Positions 52,384-61,171 of a stretch of 64,000 nucleotides of DNA are shown here, in pieces (the stretch's first letter is position 1; each line of letters starts with the position of its first letter). The notes beneath the pieces were generated by a model that had not been told where the DNA came from, did no database searches, and saw only the letters and a program-made list of their open reading frames with translations. The DNA comes from Novosphingobium mangrovisedimenti (GTDB lineage Bacteria > Pseudomonadota > Alphaproteobacteria > Sphingomonadales > Sphingomonadaceae): positions 248,001-312,000 of the forward strand of contig NZ_JANZXA010000003.1 of assembly GCF_025153475.1 (NCBI RefSeq), read 5' to 3'. The translations under genes and the position numbers were made by a program.

Positions 52384-54303
52384 TCAGGCCATCGGCCGGA
52401 TCGACACCTCGCGTCGCTCCGGCAGGGGCAGGACGAAGGTAGCCTTGCCCTGTTCGTCGGCGGTCAGCATTTCTCCGGTCTGCTCCACGCGATACTGCCC
52501 GCCGGGGCGGAGACGCGCAAGGCCGAGCCTGGCTTCGGTGGGCCCTTCGCCCGGCACCAGTACGAGGTCGAGGGCGTGGCCATCGGAAACGGCGCGAGTG
52601 ACGATCACGTCGGGATAGGTCGCCTTGGCCAGCAGCGGGCCGGTGCGCCAGGCTTCGGGCAGGCCGGTATTGATCATGTCACGCATGGTATTGGCGCGTG
52701 TCCAGCTGATCGCGTCGGCAACGCCGTCGCCGTACATGGTCCCGATCGACTTGCGGGTAGCCGCGATGATCGGTTCGTCCCCCATCTCGAGCGCGGCCCA
52801 CATGGTCATTGTCAGGGGGTTCAATTCTGGCCACTGATCGTAGGAGAAGTTCGCCGGCTTGCGCGTATCCCAGCCCAACGGCAGCAGGCGGAAATCGAGC
52901 TCGCCGTTCTCGTTCACCTTGATGAAGTCGCGCTTGAGGATCGCCCACAGACGCTCGGCCTCTTCCGGGGCGTACGGGGTGAGGAAACGAATGCCCCAGG
53001 TCTCGCCGAACAGGCCGGAAAGGCTGGGGACGGTGAAACCGAAGGTGGACGAGGTGCAGACCCGGATGCGGCCGTCGGGCAGGAGCATCTCGTCGCGCAT
53101 CGTCTGGTTGAAGCGATCACCGATTTCCTCGACCATGTGCGTTCCGTGACGGGCGTCGTGAAGGGCGAGCGCGGTGCGGCCGACGAGGTTGCACATCGAG
53201 TAGATCCAGCGCGGCTCACAAGGGAACCAGCCATAGTCGTAGCGCTTGAAGTTCTTCACCACCTCGCGCAGCATCGTCTCGTGGTTGTAGGGGGCGGCGG
53301 TGTTCTCGTCCCAGCGGAAGGTCAGCGAGCCCGGCTCGCGGAAAGGCGAAGTGCCGCTCGCAGTCTCGAACAGGCCGAGCGAGACGCCGAGGAATCCGCT
53401 CAGCATGATGTTGTCGATCTCGACCGGGTTCTTGGAGACCTTGAGGTTGCCCCACAGGCTTTCCCAGTACCAGTAGTTCCAGGTCTTGCGGTCGACGTGC
53501 TTGCGGATCAGGTTTTCCTGCGCGGTGTTGAGGTAGCCATGAAAGGCCGGGAGCTGGGTGTACTGACCGAAGGCGAGGTTCCAGCTCATCGTGCAGATCT
53601 GGTAGCGCAGTGCCCCGTCTTGCCAGGTGTCGTTGAAGGCAAAGCCCTTCCACTCGTCCACCGGCTGCAGCGCGAGGTCGAGCATGCGGCGAAACTCGCC
53701 GATTTGTCCCGGAGCCATTTCGGGCGATGCGGCGATGGGCGCCTCGCGCATGACCGGCTGGGTGGTGGCGATGGCCGCGTTATGGGCTTTCGCGCGGCGG
53801 CGGGCGGCATTGAACTTGGCTCGGCGGCTGAGCGCAAAACCGGCATGAAGGCCGATGAACACCAGCGGGACAGCGTATTCCATCACGGCAAGGCCGGGCG
53901 ATCCCTTGATCCACACAGCCGAGAGCAGGGCCGTGCCGATCAGGACACCCGGCGGCCCGACCACGACGCCGCGGGCCCACCAGATGAACATGATCACGGC
54001 AAAGGCGGCCACCGAAAGCAGGCCCAGTACGACGCCGCCGATCCCCCCGGCAAAGAAGAACCCGCCGCCCGGTAGCACGAGGCCAAGCCCGAAAGCTTTC
54101 CATTGTGCGCTCATTCCCAGGATCACAGGCAGCATTCCGGCCAGGAACCAGACGGCCTGCAGCGCATAGAAACGCATCAGGATGCCGCTGGTGATTGGCC
54201 CGTGCATGCGGCGGATGTCCGGTATCGGCGGAATGGACGAAACGATTGCCCCAGCAGGTGAAGGGGGCGCTTGCCGCGCCTTGTCGTCCAGCACGGTTGC
54301 CAT
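52384..54303 (-). CDS. Linalool dehydratase/isomerase (Ldi)-like enzyme with N-terminal membrane region
   Basis: A 639-residue protein. About five hydrophobic segments fill residues 38-160, then a soluble domain (about 200-620) aligns by eye with Castellaniella defragrans Ldi. Clear matches are the NPVEIDNIMLSGFLGV block and CEPRWIYSMCNLVGRTALAL, where the two cysteines (about 362 and 371) keep the exact nine-residue spacing of the paired active-site Cys171 and Cys180 of Ldi. Ldi isomerises geraniol to linalool and dehydrates linalool to myrcene. Membrane-fused relatives act on other terpenes, so the true substrate is open. The start at 54303 has GGGAG; the longer frame (54378) has none. Confidence 0.82.
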   Translation of the reverse strand: MATVLDDKARQAPPSPAGAIVSSIPPIPDIRRMHGPITSGILMRFYALQAVWFLAGMLPVILGMSAQWKAFGLGLVLPGGGFFFAGGIGGVVLGLLSVAAFAVIMFIWWARGVVVGPPGVLIGTALLSAVWIKGSPGLAVMEYAVPLVFIGLHAGFALSRRAKFNAARRRAKAHNAAIATTQPVMREAPIAASPEMAPGQIGEFRRMLDLALQPVDEWKGFAFNDTWQDGALRYQICTMSWNLAFGQYTQLPAFHGYLNTAQENLIRKHVDRKTWNYWYWESLWGNLKVSKNPVEIDNIMLSGFLGVSLGLFETASGTSPFREPGSLTFRWDENTAAPYNHETMLREVVKNFKRYDYGWFPCEPRWIYSMCNLVGRTALALHDARHGTHMVEEIGDRFNQTMRDEMLLPDGRIRVCTSSTFGFTVPSLSGLFGETWGIRFLTPYAPEEAERLWAILKRDFIKVNENGELDFRLLPLGWDTRKPANFSYDQWPELNPLTMTMWAALEMGDEPIIAATRKSIGTMYGDGVADAISWTRANTMRDMINTGLPEAWRTGPLLAKATYPDVIVTRAVSDGHALDLVLVPGEGPTEARLGLARLRPGGQYRVEQTGEMLTADEQGKATFVLPLPERREVSIRPMA

Positions 54304-54350
54304 TTCAGCAGTCTCCCAATGTGCGGCTTCGAGTCTTTGATCGAATGATT

Positions 54351-54386
54351 TCGTTCGACGATAGGCCATCTGCGCCATCTGCGCAA
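54351..54386 (-). promoter_or_regulatory. Ldi-like gene promoter with FadR-type operator
   Basis: After the TonB terminator, -35 TTGCGC (54381-54386) and -10 TATCGT (54358-54363) are 17 bases apart on the minus strand. The operator TCGTCGAACGA (minus strand, 54351-54361) overlaps the -10. It matches the FadR-subfamily pattern TNGTNNNACNA and is identical to the site at 61060. Confidence 0.6.
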
Positions 54387-54430
54387 AAAAAATGGGCTGG
54401 GCCCGGCGGAAAATCCGCCCGGCCCAGCCC
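54385..54430 (-). terminator. Intrinsic terminator of the TonB receptor gene
   Basis: 17-base arms (54394-54410 and 54414-54430, one mismatch) are followed by eight T residues on the minus strand. It separates the receptor from the Ldi-like gene, which therefore needs its own promoter. Confidence 0.92.
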
Positions 54431-54447
54431 GTCGAGAGGTTGGGTGA

Positions 54448-56871
54448 TCAGTAGCGCCAGCTGACCTGCACGCCGTAAGTGCGCGGCATGCCGGTGAAGC
54501 GCGAGATGGAGGCCAGGTTGTCCTGGACGTTGGTCCAGTAGAAGGTGTTCGTCGCATTCCGGATGTAGCCGCCAACGCGCAGCTTGCCGTCGTTGAGCCG
54601 AACACCCGCGCGCAGGTCGAGCAGGGCGTATTCCTTGATCTTGTACCGCGTGTCCGCGGTCACATAATCGGTGTTGGAATTGCTGAGCGCGCTGGTCGTC
54701 TGGCTGTTGTAGGTGACCGAAGCCCCGAGATAAGCCTCGGCGTTGCTGCCCACCGCGAAATCGTATTCGGCATCGCCGATTGCGGTCAGCGACGGGGCAT
54801 AGGGGAAGTCCTGCCCGGCGAAATTGCGTTCCACGCCCAGCGCATCGAAACCGGTATATTCCTTGATCTTGGTGTCGATGTAGGTGCCGCCGAAGCTGAG
54901 GGTCAGGCCTTCGATCGGGCGCACGTCGAGCTGGGCCTCGACGCCGGCGACCGAACTCTTCGGAATCTGGACGAGCGCATCGAGCGTGACGAAGACCGGG
55001 TCCGGCTTACGGCCGCGAAGCTGCTTGTTCTTGTAGTCGTAGTAGAAGGCGGCGGCCGAGATGTTCACCGCGCCGTTGGCGAAGGGCGCCTTGAAGCCGA
55101 CCTCATAGGCGGTCACCGATTCCTGCTTCACCGGGGTGTAGCCGCTGTAGCTGGCGACTGATGCGGTGGGGAAGCTGCCCGACTTGTAGCCGCGCGAGAC
55201 GCGCGTATAGATCAGCGCGTCACTGGCAGTCTTGTAGTTCAGGCCGACATTCCATGAGACGTTGTCCTCGTTGAGCTGGTCGAACAGGGCCGGACGATAC
55301 TGCTCGGGGAAGTTCGGCGTGAAGGTAAGGCACTCGCCTGGCTGGACGTCGGTGCCGAAGATGGCGTTCCACCAGATCGCGGTGCCGCCGCCGAAGTCGT
55401 TGGTGCAACCCTCGAAGCTGCGCTTGCTCTTGGTATAGCGCGCACCGGCCACCAGACTGAGGCTGTCGGTCAGGCTGATCTCGGTATTGCCGAAGACGGC
55501 ATAGTTTTTCACGTCCTGCTTGGAATAGTTGAACGTCAGCTGGCCGCGTGGTGCGTCGGGTATGAAATAAAGCGGGTTGGACGAGGGGCCCTGGCTGAAG
55601 TTGTAGAACAGCCGGTCGAACGTCTTGGAGCTGTCGTAGTTTCCACCCACGATGAAGTTGCCCCAGGAATAATTGCCTGAGAGGCGCAATTCCTGGGAGA
55701 AGGTCTTGATGTAACCGGTCGTGTTGGTGTCGACGGTGGCATAGATCGAGCCGTCGAAGTCCTGCACGGAATCGGTCTTGTAGTTGGAATATGCCGTGAT
55801 CGAGGTAAGCGTCAACGTGTCCGAGAGATCCAGATCCACGCGCCCGCTCAGCTGGTAGAAACGGTCATCACGGCGCAGTTTGCGGTTGTTCTCGCCGCGT
55901 ACGCTGTAGTCGCGCGCGCTGAAATCCTCGGTGGCGCTGTAGATGCTGTAGTCGCTGAAGATGCCGTAGCTCCAGTCGGCCGCGCGAGCATTGTTCGGCG
56001 CGGGAGGATAGGCGCGGAACGCCTCGGCATCGGGGCTTGAACAGGTGGAGGCGGTGTTCGTCCCGCATGAATCCATCACCAACTGGGCGGCTTGCGTGTC
56101 GCTCTTGTCCTTCCAACCGTTGGCGTTGAGCATCACGCGGAAATTGCCGTCGGGATTGATCTCAAGCTGGAAGCGGCCCTGGAGCTTGTTCTGCTGGCCC
56201 AGCGTATCGTCGCGGGTGTAGCTGTACTGCCAGTCGTCCGACTGGATGGTACGCGCAGACAGGCGGGCGTTTACACCCTTCATGATCGGTCCGCTGACAT
56301 AGCCCTGCGCGTCGATCGTGTTGAAGCGCCCGTAGCTGAGGTCGAGGCCGGCATCGAAATAGTCGGTCGGCTTGTTGACGATGTAGTTGATCGCGCCGCC
56401 CGTGGTGTTCTGGCCGAAAAGCGTGCCCTGCGGGCCCTTGAGGACTTCGACGCGCTGGATGTCGAACGCAATGCCGCGGGTCGTGGCGCTGAAGGGGAGG
56501 GCGACTTCGTCGGTATAGACCGCGACGGTCGGTGCGGCCGAAAGCGTCGTTTCGTAGAAGCCGATACCGCGCAAGGTATAGACCGGGGTGTTGAAGGGCG
56601 AAGGCTGGACCGTGAGGCCGGGAACGATCTTGCCGAGGTCGGTCGGGGAATCGATGCCCTTCATGGTCATGTCCTCGCCCGACTGGACGGAAATCGACAG
56701 GCCGACGTCGTTGATCGATTGTTCGCGCTTGTTGGCCGTGACGATGATTTCGTTGGTCTCGGCGGTGCCGAGTGCCCTGCCGTCCTGTTCGTCGGCAGCG
56801 AACGCCGGGGCCGCCACGCCCAGCGCCATCGCGGATGCGCAGGTGCCCAACAGGAAACTGCGATAACTCAT
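54448..56871 (-). CDS. TonB-dependent receptor
   Basis: An 807-residue outer-membrane receptor with a signal peptide ending APAFA (residue about 25). A TonB box-like NEIIVTANKREQSIND precedes the plug, with GPQGTLFGQNTTGGAINYIVNKPT (residue about 145). The barrel ends VQVSWRY with a terminal aromatic. This subfamily is expanded in sphingomonads, where it imports organic nutrients including aromatic and terpenoid compounds. It lies between the Ldi-like gene and the GntR gene and has an operator-like site near its promoter. AGGAT precedes the ATG. Confidence 0.93.
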   Translation of the reverse strand: MSYRSFLLGTCASAMALGVAAPAFAADEQDGRALGTAETNEIIVTANKREQSINDVGLSISVQSGEDMTMKGIDSPTDLGKIVPGLTVQPSPFNTPVYTLRGIGFYETTLSAAPTVAVYTDEVALPFSATTRGIAFDIQRVEVLKGPQGTLFGQNTTGGAINYIVNKPTDYFDAGLDLSYGRFNTIDAQGYVSGPIMKGVNARLSARTIQSDDWQYSYTRDDTLGQQNKLQGRFQLEINPDGNFRVMLNANGWKDKSDTQAAQLVMDSCGTNTASTCSSPDAEAFRAYPPAPNNARAADWSYGIFSDYSIYSATEDFSARDYSVRGENNRKLRRDDRFYQLSGRVDLDLSDTLTLTSITAYSNYKTDSVQDFDGSIYATVDTNTTGYIKTFSQELRLSGNYSWGNFIVGGNYDSSKTFDRLFYNFSQGPSSNPLYFIPDAPRGQLTFNYSKQDVKNYAVFGNTEISLTDSLSLVAGARYTKSKRSFEGCTNDFGGGTAIWWNAIFGTDVQPGECLTFTPNFPEQYRPALFDQLNEDNVSWNVGLNYKTASDALIYTRVSRGYKSGSFPTASVASYSGYTPVKQESVTAYEVGFKAPFANGAVNISAAAFYYDYKNKQLRGRKPDPVFVTLDALVQIPKSSVAGVEAQLDVRPIEGLTLSFGGTYIDTKIKEYTGFDALGVERNFAGQDFPYAPSLTAIGDAEYDFAVGSNAEAYLGASVTYNSQTTSALSNSNTDYVTADTRYKIKEYALLDLRAGVRLNDGKLRVGGYIRNATNTFYWTNVQDNLASISRFTGMPRTYGVQVSWRY

Positions 56872-57017
56872 GATAATCCTCCCCTCATGGGCGAACCGGA
56901 CGCAAAGACGCCCAATCCGGTTTCTCCATTCTCGAAAGGTGCCGCTGACGCGCGGCATCCCCTCACCACTAGCCGTGCGCCTTTGTGCGCACCTTGGTCG
57001 TTCTCCGACGATCTGGA

Positions 57018-57058
57018 TATATACTCGCTTCAAATGATCGGTCAATAATGTTCGACGA
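57018..57058 (-). promoter_or_regulatory. TonB receptor promoter and FadR-type half-conserved site
   Basis: A -35 TTGACC (57040-57045) and -10 TATATA (57018-57023) are 16 bases apart. The motif TCGTCGAACAT (57048-57058 on the minus strand) lies just upstream of the -35 and matches the shared motif except at its last bases. It could also act on the divergent gntR gene. Confidence 0.55.
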
Positions 57059-57184
57059 TTTAGTGGGATGAGTTTGTCCGTTGACCCTGATTGCACGTCG
57101 CCGCATAGACGGGATTCGCCGTCAGCCCAGAAGAGGGGCCGCGGCTGAAACGGATTGCGAACAGGAATGCCAAGGCTAGAGAAC

Positions 57185-57865
57185 ATGAGTGAGATGGCAC
57201 AGGAAGCAGAGCGCCGTAGCGCGAGCGACAGGGTCGCCGATGCGATTCTCCAGGACATCCGCATGGGGCGGCTGGTGCCCGGCCAACACTTGCTCGAGCC
57301 GGAGCTGACGGCACGCCTCGGCATCAGTCGCGGTTCGCTGAGAGAGGCGCTCAAGCATCTTGCCGCGGACGGCATCGTGTCACTCAGCCGCTTTCGCGGC
57401 GCCTACATCGCGGCGCTCGATCGCAAGTCCGTGCTCGACCTGCTCGACGTGCTGGAGCCCCTGGCTCGCCTGGCCGCGCGGCTGGCTGCCGCGGCCTCGC
57501 CTGATCGGGCGCAATGCGAGCCGTTGCTCGAATCGGCGGCTCGGCTTGCAGAGCTGCAGGCCAGCGGCAAGCGCGGGGAATACCTGACCGAACGTCGCCG
57601 TTTCTACGACATGCTGGTCGATCTCGGAGGCAACAGCGAACTGGCGCGGGTCATCCCGCTTTCGCGTACCGATCTGTTCCGCACCCAGGTCGAGTCTCGA
57701 CAGACCGACAGCCAGCGCCATCGCCACGCCATGGGCTATACCCGCATCGCTACTGCCGTTGCCGAGCACGACAGCGCCGAGGCCGACAAGGCGGTGGCCG
57801 GTCATTTCGCCGGCACCCGCGAGACGATGGCGGAACTTGCCGACGAGGTGTTTCCCGCCAGCTGA
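57185..57865 (+). CDS. GntR-family regulator, FadR subfamily
   Basis: A 226-residue regulator. The winged helix is at residues about 10-75 (LEPELTARLGISRGSLREALKHLAADGIV) and the FCD-type all-helical ligand domain follows (AAVAEHDSAEADKAVAGHFAGTR at the end). FadR-subfamily proteins bind TNGTNNNACNA, the pattern of the motif found around this island, so it is the best candidate for the local repressor. It is divergent from the TonB receptor and convergent with the SDR gene. ATG 57167 is an alternative start. Confidence 0.9.
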   Translation: MSEMAQEAERRSASDRVADAILQDIRMGRLVPGQHLLEPELTARLGISRGSLREALKHLAADGIVSLSRFRGAYIAALDRKSVLDLLDVLEPLARLAARLAAAASPDRAQCEPLLESAARLAELQASGKRGEYLTERRRFYDMLVDLGGNSELARVIPLSRTDLFRTQVESRQTDSQRHRHAMGYTRIATAVAEHDSAEADKAVAGHFAGTRETMAELADEVFPAS

Positions 57866-57869
57866 GCGC

Positions 57870-58610
57870 TCACATCTTGAGCAGAGCGCCGCCATCGACG
57901 GCGAGGCCGTGCCCGGTGATGAACGAGGCTTCGTCGCTGGCGAGGAACAGGAAGGCATTGGCGATGTCCTCGGGCATGGCCATGCGATTGACCACGCCCA
58001 TGGTGTCGTAGGTTTCGCGCAAGGTGGGATCCGCCGCGATGAGCGGCGCGGTAATGCCGGTCAGAACAGCGCCGGGCAGAATGTAGTTCGCCGTGATGCC
58101 ATGCGCACCGAGTTCGATGGCGACCGACTTGGTGAGGCCCGCCACCGCGTGCTTGCTGGCCGTGTAGGCGGTCAGGCTGGGATAGGGGCGCTCAGCCATG
58201 ATCGAGGCGGTGTTGATGATCCGGCCCCAGCCGCGCGCCTTCATCACGGCGGCTGTGGCGCGACAGAGCTTGAACATTGCCGTTAGGTTGATTGCGATCG
58301 CGCGGTCCCAGGTCGCGTCGTCGGTGTCTTCCAGCAGGCGATAGTCGCAGATGCCTGCATTGTTTGCGAGAATGTCGATCGCTCCGAAGCGCTCGATGCA
58401 GCGATTGGCGATCCGCGCCGCTGCATCGGGCTGGGCGAGGTCGACCTGAAGCGAATCGAAGCGCGCACCGTCCGTTCCGGGCGCAGGGGCAGGCGCCCGG
58501 TCGACGGCCAGAACCGATGCTCCCTCGGCCAGAAATCGCGAGGCGACACCGGCTCCAATGCCACTGGCGGCACCCGTGACAATCGCCACTTTTCCTTCGA
58601 TCCGGCCCAT
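57870..58610 (-). CDS. Short-chain dehydrogenase/reductase
   Basis: A 246-residue classical [11 protein letters not shown] cofactor loop at residues 12-19, VDRA after beta-2 (Asp, NAD preference), NNAGI, and catalytic NTASIMAERPYPSLTAYTASKHA. It probably oxidises an alcohol intermediate in the island's pathway, such as a terpene alcohol; this is inference. GGAG precedes the ATG. It is divergent from the AttH-like gene across a region with two operator-like sites. Confidence 0.9.
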   Translation of the reverse strand: MGRIEGKVAIVTGAASGIGAGVASRFLAEGASVLAVDRAPAPAPGTDGARFDSLQVDLAQPDAAARIANRCIERFGAIDILANNAGICDYRLLEDTDDATWDRAIAINLTAMFKLCRATAAVMKARGWGRIINTASIMAERPYPSLTAYTASKHAVAGLTKSVAIELGAHGITANYILPGAVLTGITAPLIAADPTLRETYDTMGVVNRMAMPEDIANAFLFLASDEASFITGHGLAVDGGALLKM

Positions 58611-58645
58611 CTCACTCTCCTCTGCTTTTCGTTGCAAAACGGAAA

Positions 58646-58690
58646 TCGTCTCACTGTTGAGTAATTTGGCTAGACGAAATCGTCGGACAC
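58646..58690. promoter_or_regulatory. Two FadR-type motifs between the SDR and AttH-like genes
   Basis: TCGTCGGACAC (58680-58690) matches the shared motif in nine or so positions, and TCGTCTCACTG (58646-58656) fits its conserved GT...AC core. Both lie in the 169-base divergent gap and could control both directions. Promoter boxes are not clear. Confidence 0.5.
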
Positions 58691-58779
58691 TTCTAGGATG
58701 ATTGCAGAGATGAGCGCTCGATGACAGCGTGTTCGCCTTGCCCTCAAGGGGGCAAATGCGGTCCAAAAGGGAGAGTATC

Positions 58780-59997
58780 ATGACTGCGTACGACGGTTTC
58801 GGTGGCAATCAGCCGGTGAAGTTCATCCGCAACGAGATGGAAGACATCGGGATGCTGACCGCGCTCGACGAACTCTTGAACCACCAGATCGTCGATACGC
58901 ACGCCACGGTGTCGAGTTCGGAGCAGAGCTGGACCGAGAAGATCTGGAGCGCGATTGTTCGCAAGGACGGAACCCTTGCCATCGATTTCGGCCTGGGCCG
59001 TTATCACAACCGCGGCGTGCTCGATGGCTGGGCTGCGGTCTCGCGCGGTTCCGAGCAGTGGACTGTGCGCGCCAACCGCGAGCTGCGCGACGATCCCTCG
59101 ATCACCCAGGTGGGGCCGCTGCGCTACGAGATCCTCGAGCCGCTGCGCAAGGTGCGCTATGTGTGCGAGAAGAACGACGCGCAGCCCATCGCCTACGACA
59201 TCGTCTTTACCGCCGAGATGCCGCCGTTCTTCGAAAATCGCCACAAGCAGCGCGAGAAGGACGGCTTCCGCGTCGGCTCGGACGTCATCCGCTACCACCA
59301 GATCGGCGTGCCCTCGGGCTGGGTCGAGATCGAGGGCGAGCGGATCGAGATCAAGCCCGAGGAATGGACCGAATACCGCGACCACAGCTGGGGCACCCGC
59401 CTCGACGTGGGCGCACACAACGCCGACGTGAAGCCCACTTCGGACTTCGGTGACGTACGCTTCGGCGAGGGCGAGTTCATCCTGGTGTGGAGCCCGTTCA
59501 TGCTGGTGAAGCCGAACGGCGAAAAGTACGCCTACCACTTCTATTTCCAGTCCAAGCAGGGCCGCATCTTCTATTCGTCCGGCTATCTCAACCACGACGA
59601 CGGGCGGCAGGAAGCCGTGGCGCGCGTGCGCCCGGAACTGCGTTACGATGACGTGACCCGGCGTCTGCTTGGCGGGCAGGTGCATTTCGACATGCTGCAG
59701 GGCGGCACGCATACCGTGAACGTGGAAGTCATGGGTACGTCGGGCGTGCACCTCGGGCCGGGGCTCTACCTCGGTTTCGACGGGCGCAAGCACGGCTCCT
59801 GGCATGGCCCGCTCACGATCGAGGGCGAGAAGTTCGAGAACACCCTGGATCGCGGGACGCTCGAGCGTATCCGCCAGCTTCGCGATTGCCCGATCCGCGT
59901 CACCGAAGGCGATGCGGTGGGCTATGGCATCATGGAAACCATCATCCACGGCGAGCATCCCGAACTGGGCCTGACCGCCGCCAACTCGCTGGTCTGA
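58780..59997 (+). CDS. AttH/CrtC-like (lipocalin-related) protein of unknown function
   Basis: A 405-residue soluble protein without signal peptide or membrane segment. Many aromatic-rich beta strands and the WTEYRDHSWGTRLDVG block (about residue 205) resemble the AttH/CrtC (hydroxyneurosporene hydratase-like) superfamily, where a D-x-SWG motif is conserved. The superfamily includes enzymes that hydrate isolated double bonds of acyclic terpenoids, but similarity is weak, so the function is not assigned. AGGGAG precedes the ATG. Coupled to the kinase-like gene seven bases on. Confidence 0.6.
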   Translation: MTAYDGFGGNQPVKFIRNEMEDIGMLTALDELLNHQIVDTHATVSSSEQSWTEKIWSAIVRKDGTLAIDFGLGRYHNRGVLDGWAAVSRGSEQWTVRANRELRDDPSITQVGPLRYEILEPLRKVRYVCEKNDAQPIAYDIVFTAEMPPFFENRHKQREKDGFRVGSDVIRYHQIGVPSGWVEIEGERIEIKPEEWTEYRDHSWGTRLDVGAHNADVKPTSDFGDVRFGEGEFILVWSPFMLVKPNGEKYAYHFYFQSKQGRIFYSSGYLNHDDGRQEAVARVRPELRYDDVTRRLLGGQVHFDMLQGGTHTVNVEVMGTSGVHLGPGLYLGFDGRKHGSWHGPLTIEGEKFENTLDRGTLERIRQLRDCPIRVTEGDAVGYGIMETIIHGEHPELGLTAANSLV

Positions 59998-60004
59998 GGG
60001 CGTC

Positions 60005-60982
60005 ATGGCACGCGACACCCGGCAACTGGCCGAAGGCCTGCGCAGCTGGCTGGATAGGGGGGAGGGCGTGACCGGCGTCAAGGTCCTCTCCGCTGGCCAC
60101 TCCAACGAAACCTACCTCGTCGAAGGCCTGAACGAAATCCTCCGCATGCCGCCTTCGGAAGAAGGGCTGCTGCCGCCCTATGACATGGTGCGCCAGCATC
60201 AGGTCATGTCGGCGGTGGAGCAGCATTCGGCCGTGCCGATGCCGCCGATGCTGGAGCTGTGCACCGATCCGGCCGTGCTCGGCGATCCGTTCTTCCTGAT
60301 GGGGGCGGTGCAGGGCGAGGCGTTCGAATACGCCGTGCCGGAGTGGCTTGCCGCCGACCCCGTCGAAGGGGCTGACGCGGTGTGTCGCCAGTGGTTCGAC
60401 GCCGTCGCCGCGCTCCACACGATGGACCCGGCGCTGATGCCGCCTGGCGGGCGCAGCGTGTCAGAGGAAATCGCCTACTGGCTGAAGGTGGCGCGCGAGG
60501 CGGAGGCCATGCCGGCGCTGATCAGGGTGCTGGAAGACCTCGACGCCAGTCCGCCGCGCACGACCGGGGCGGCCACCCCGGTCCACGGCGACCCCAAGCA
60601 CGGCAACTGCATGTGGGACAAGGGCCGGCTGACAGTCCTGCTCGATTGGGAAATGGCCCAGATCAGCGAGCCGATGCTCGACCTGGGCTATATCCTCATG
60701 TTTCACGGCCAGGGCGAGGCGTCGCTGGCGGATGCCGGGTTCGACTTGCCCGGCTGGTGGTCATGGGATCGCATGGTCGCCGAATGGGAGCAGCGCACCG
60801 GGCGTACCGCGGTGGACGTGATGCGCTATGCGGTGCTGGGCCAGGCCAAGGTTTCGGCCATCATCTCGGTGGGCGCACACCTGTTCCGCACCGGACGCAT
60901 CAAGGACCCGCGCTTCGAAGGCTTCGCCATGGTGCTGCCCGCGTATGTCGGGCTTCTGGAAAACCGGGCTATGGCCGCCTGA
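60005..60982 (+). CDS. APH-fold phosphotransferase family protein
   Basis: A 325-residue member of the aminoglycoside/choline kinase-like fold. The catalytic loop is PVHGDPKHGNCMWDKGRL (Asp as base, Asn for metal, about residue 197) and the second metal Asp is in LLDWEMAQISEPMLDLGYI. In catabolic clusters such kinases act on alcohols or hydroxyacyl-CoAs (as ACAD10/11-type proteins do); a role in antibiotic resistance is unlikely here. The substrate is unknown. Co-transcribed with the AttH-like gene. Confidence 0.85.
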   Translation: MARDTRQLAEGLRSWLDRGEGVTGVKVLSAGHSNETYLVEGLNEILRMPPSEEGLLPPYDMVRQHQVMSAVEQHSAVPMPPMLELCTDPAVLGDPFFLMGAVQGEAFEYAVPEWLAADPVEGADAVCRQWFDAVAALHTMDPALMPPGGRSVSEEIAYWLKVAREAEAMPALIRVLEDLDASPPRTTGAATPVHGDPKHGNCMWDKGRLTVLLDWEMAQISEPMLDLGYILMFHGQGEASLADAGFDLPGWWSWDRMVAEWEQRTGRTAVDVMRYAVLGQAKVSAIISVGAHLFRTGRIKDPRFEGFAMVLPAYVGLLENRAMAA

Positions 60983-61059
60983 TCGCCAGCAATCGCGAGG
61001 ACCTGCGCAAGCGGCGGGCACTTGGATCGTCGGGACGGAAAACGACAAGCTAATCATTT

Positions 61060-61115
61060 TCGTCGAACGATATTGATCAACAAATGCTTGCGACCCGGCC
61101 CGGTTCTGGTAGACT
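61060..61115 (+). promoter_or_regulatory. Promoter with FadR-type operator upstream of the 514-residue protein gene
   Basis: The exact motif TCGTCGAACGA lies at 61060-61070. Downstream, -35 TTGCGA (61088-61093) and -10 TAGACT (61110-61115) are 16 bases apart. The start codon is at 61172. The 189-base gap after the kinase-like gene otherwise holds nothing. Confidence 0.6.
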
Positions 61116-61171
61116 GCAACGAGAAGAACAAAGCCCCGACCGGGCTGATCGATGGAGAGGGACCGGTTCCC

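Noticed and set aside
52016..52618. Plus-strand frame opposite the small membrane protein and the end of the Ldi-like gene
   Set aside because: Composition is Arg/Ser-rich shadow type; the minus-strand reading continues the operon with a proper ribosome-binding site.
60005..60982. Reading the APH-fold gene as an aminoglycoside resistance determinant
   Set aside because: Its context is catabolic and its sequence is of the broad phosphotransferase family, not of the known drug-resistance kinases.
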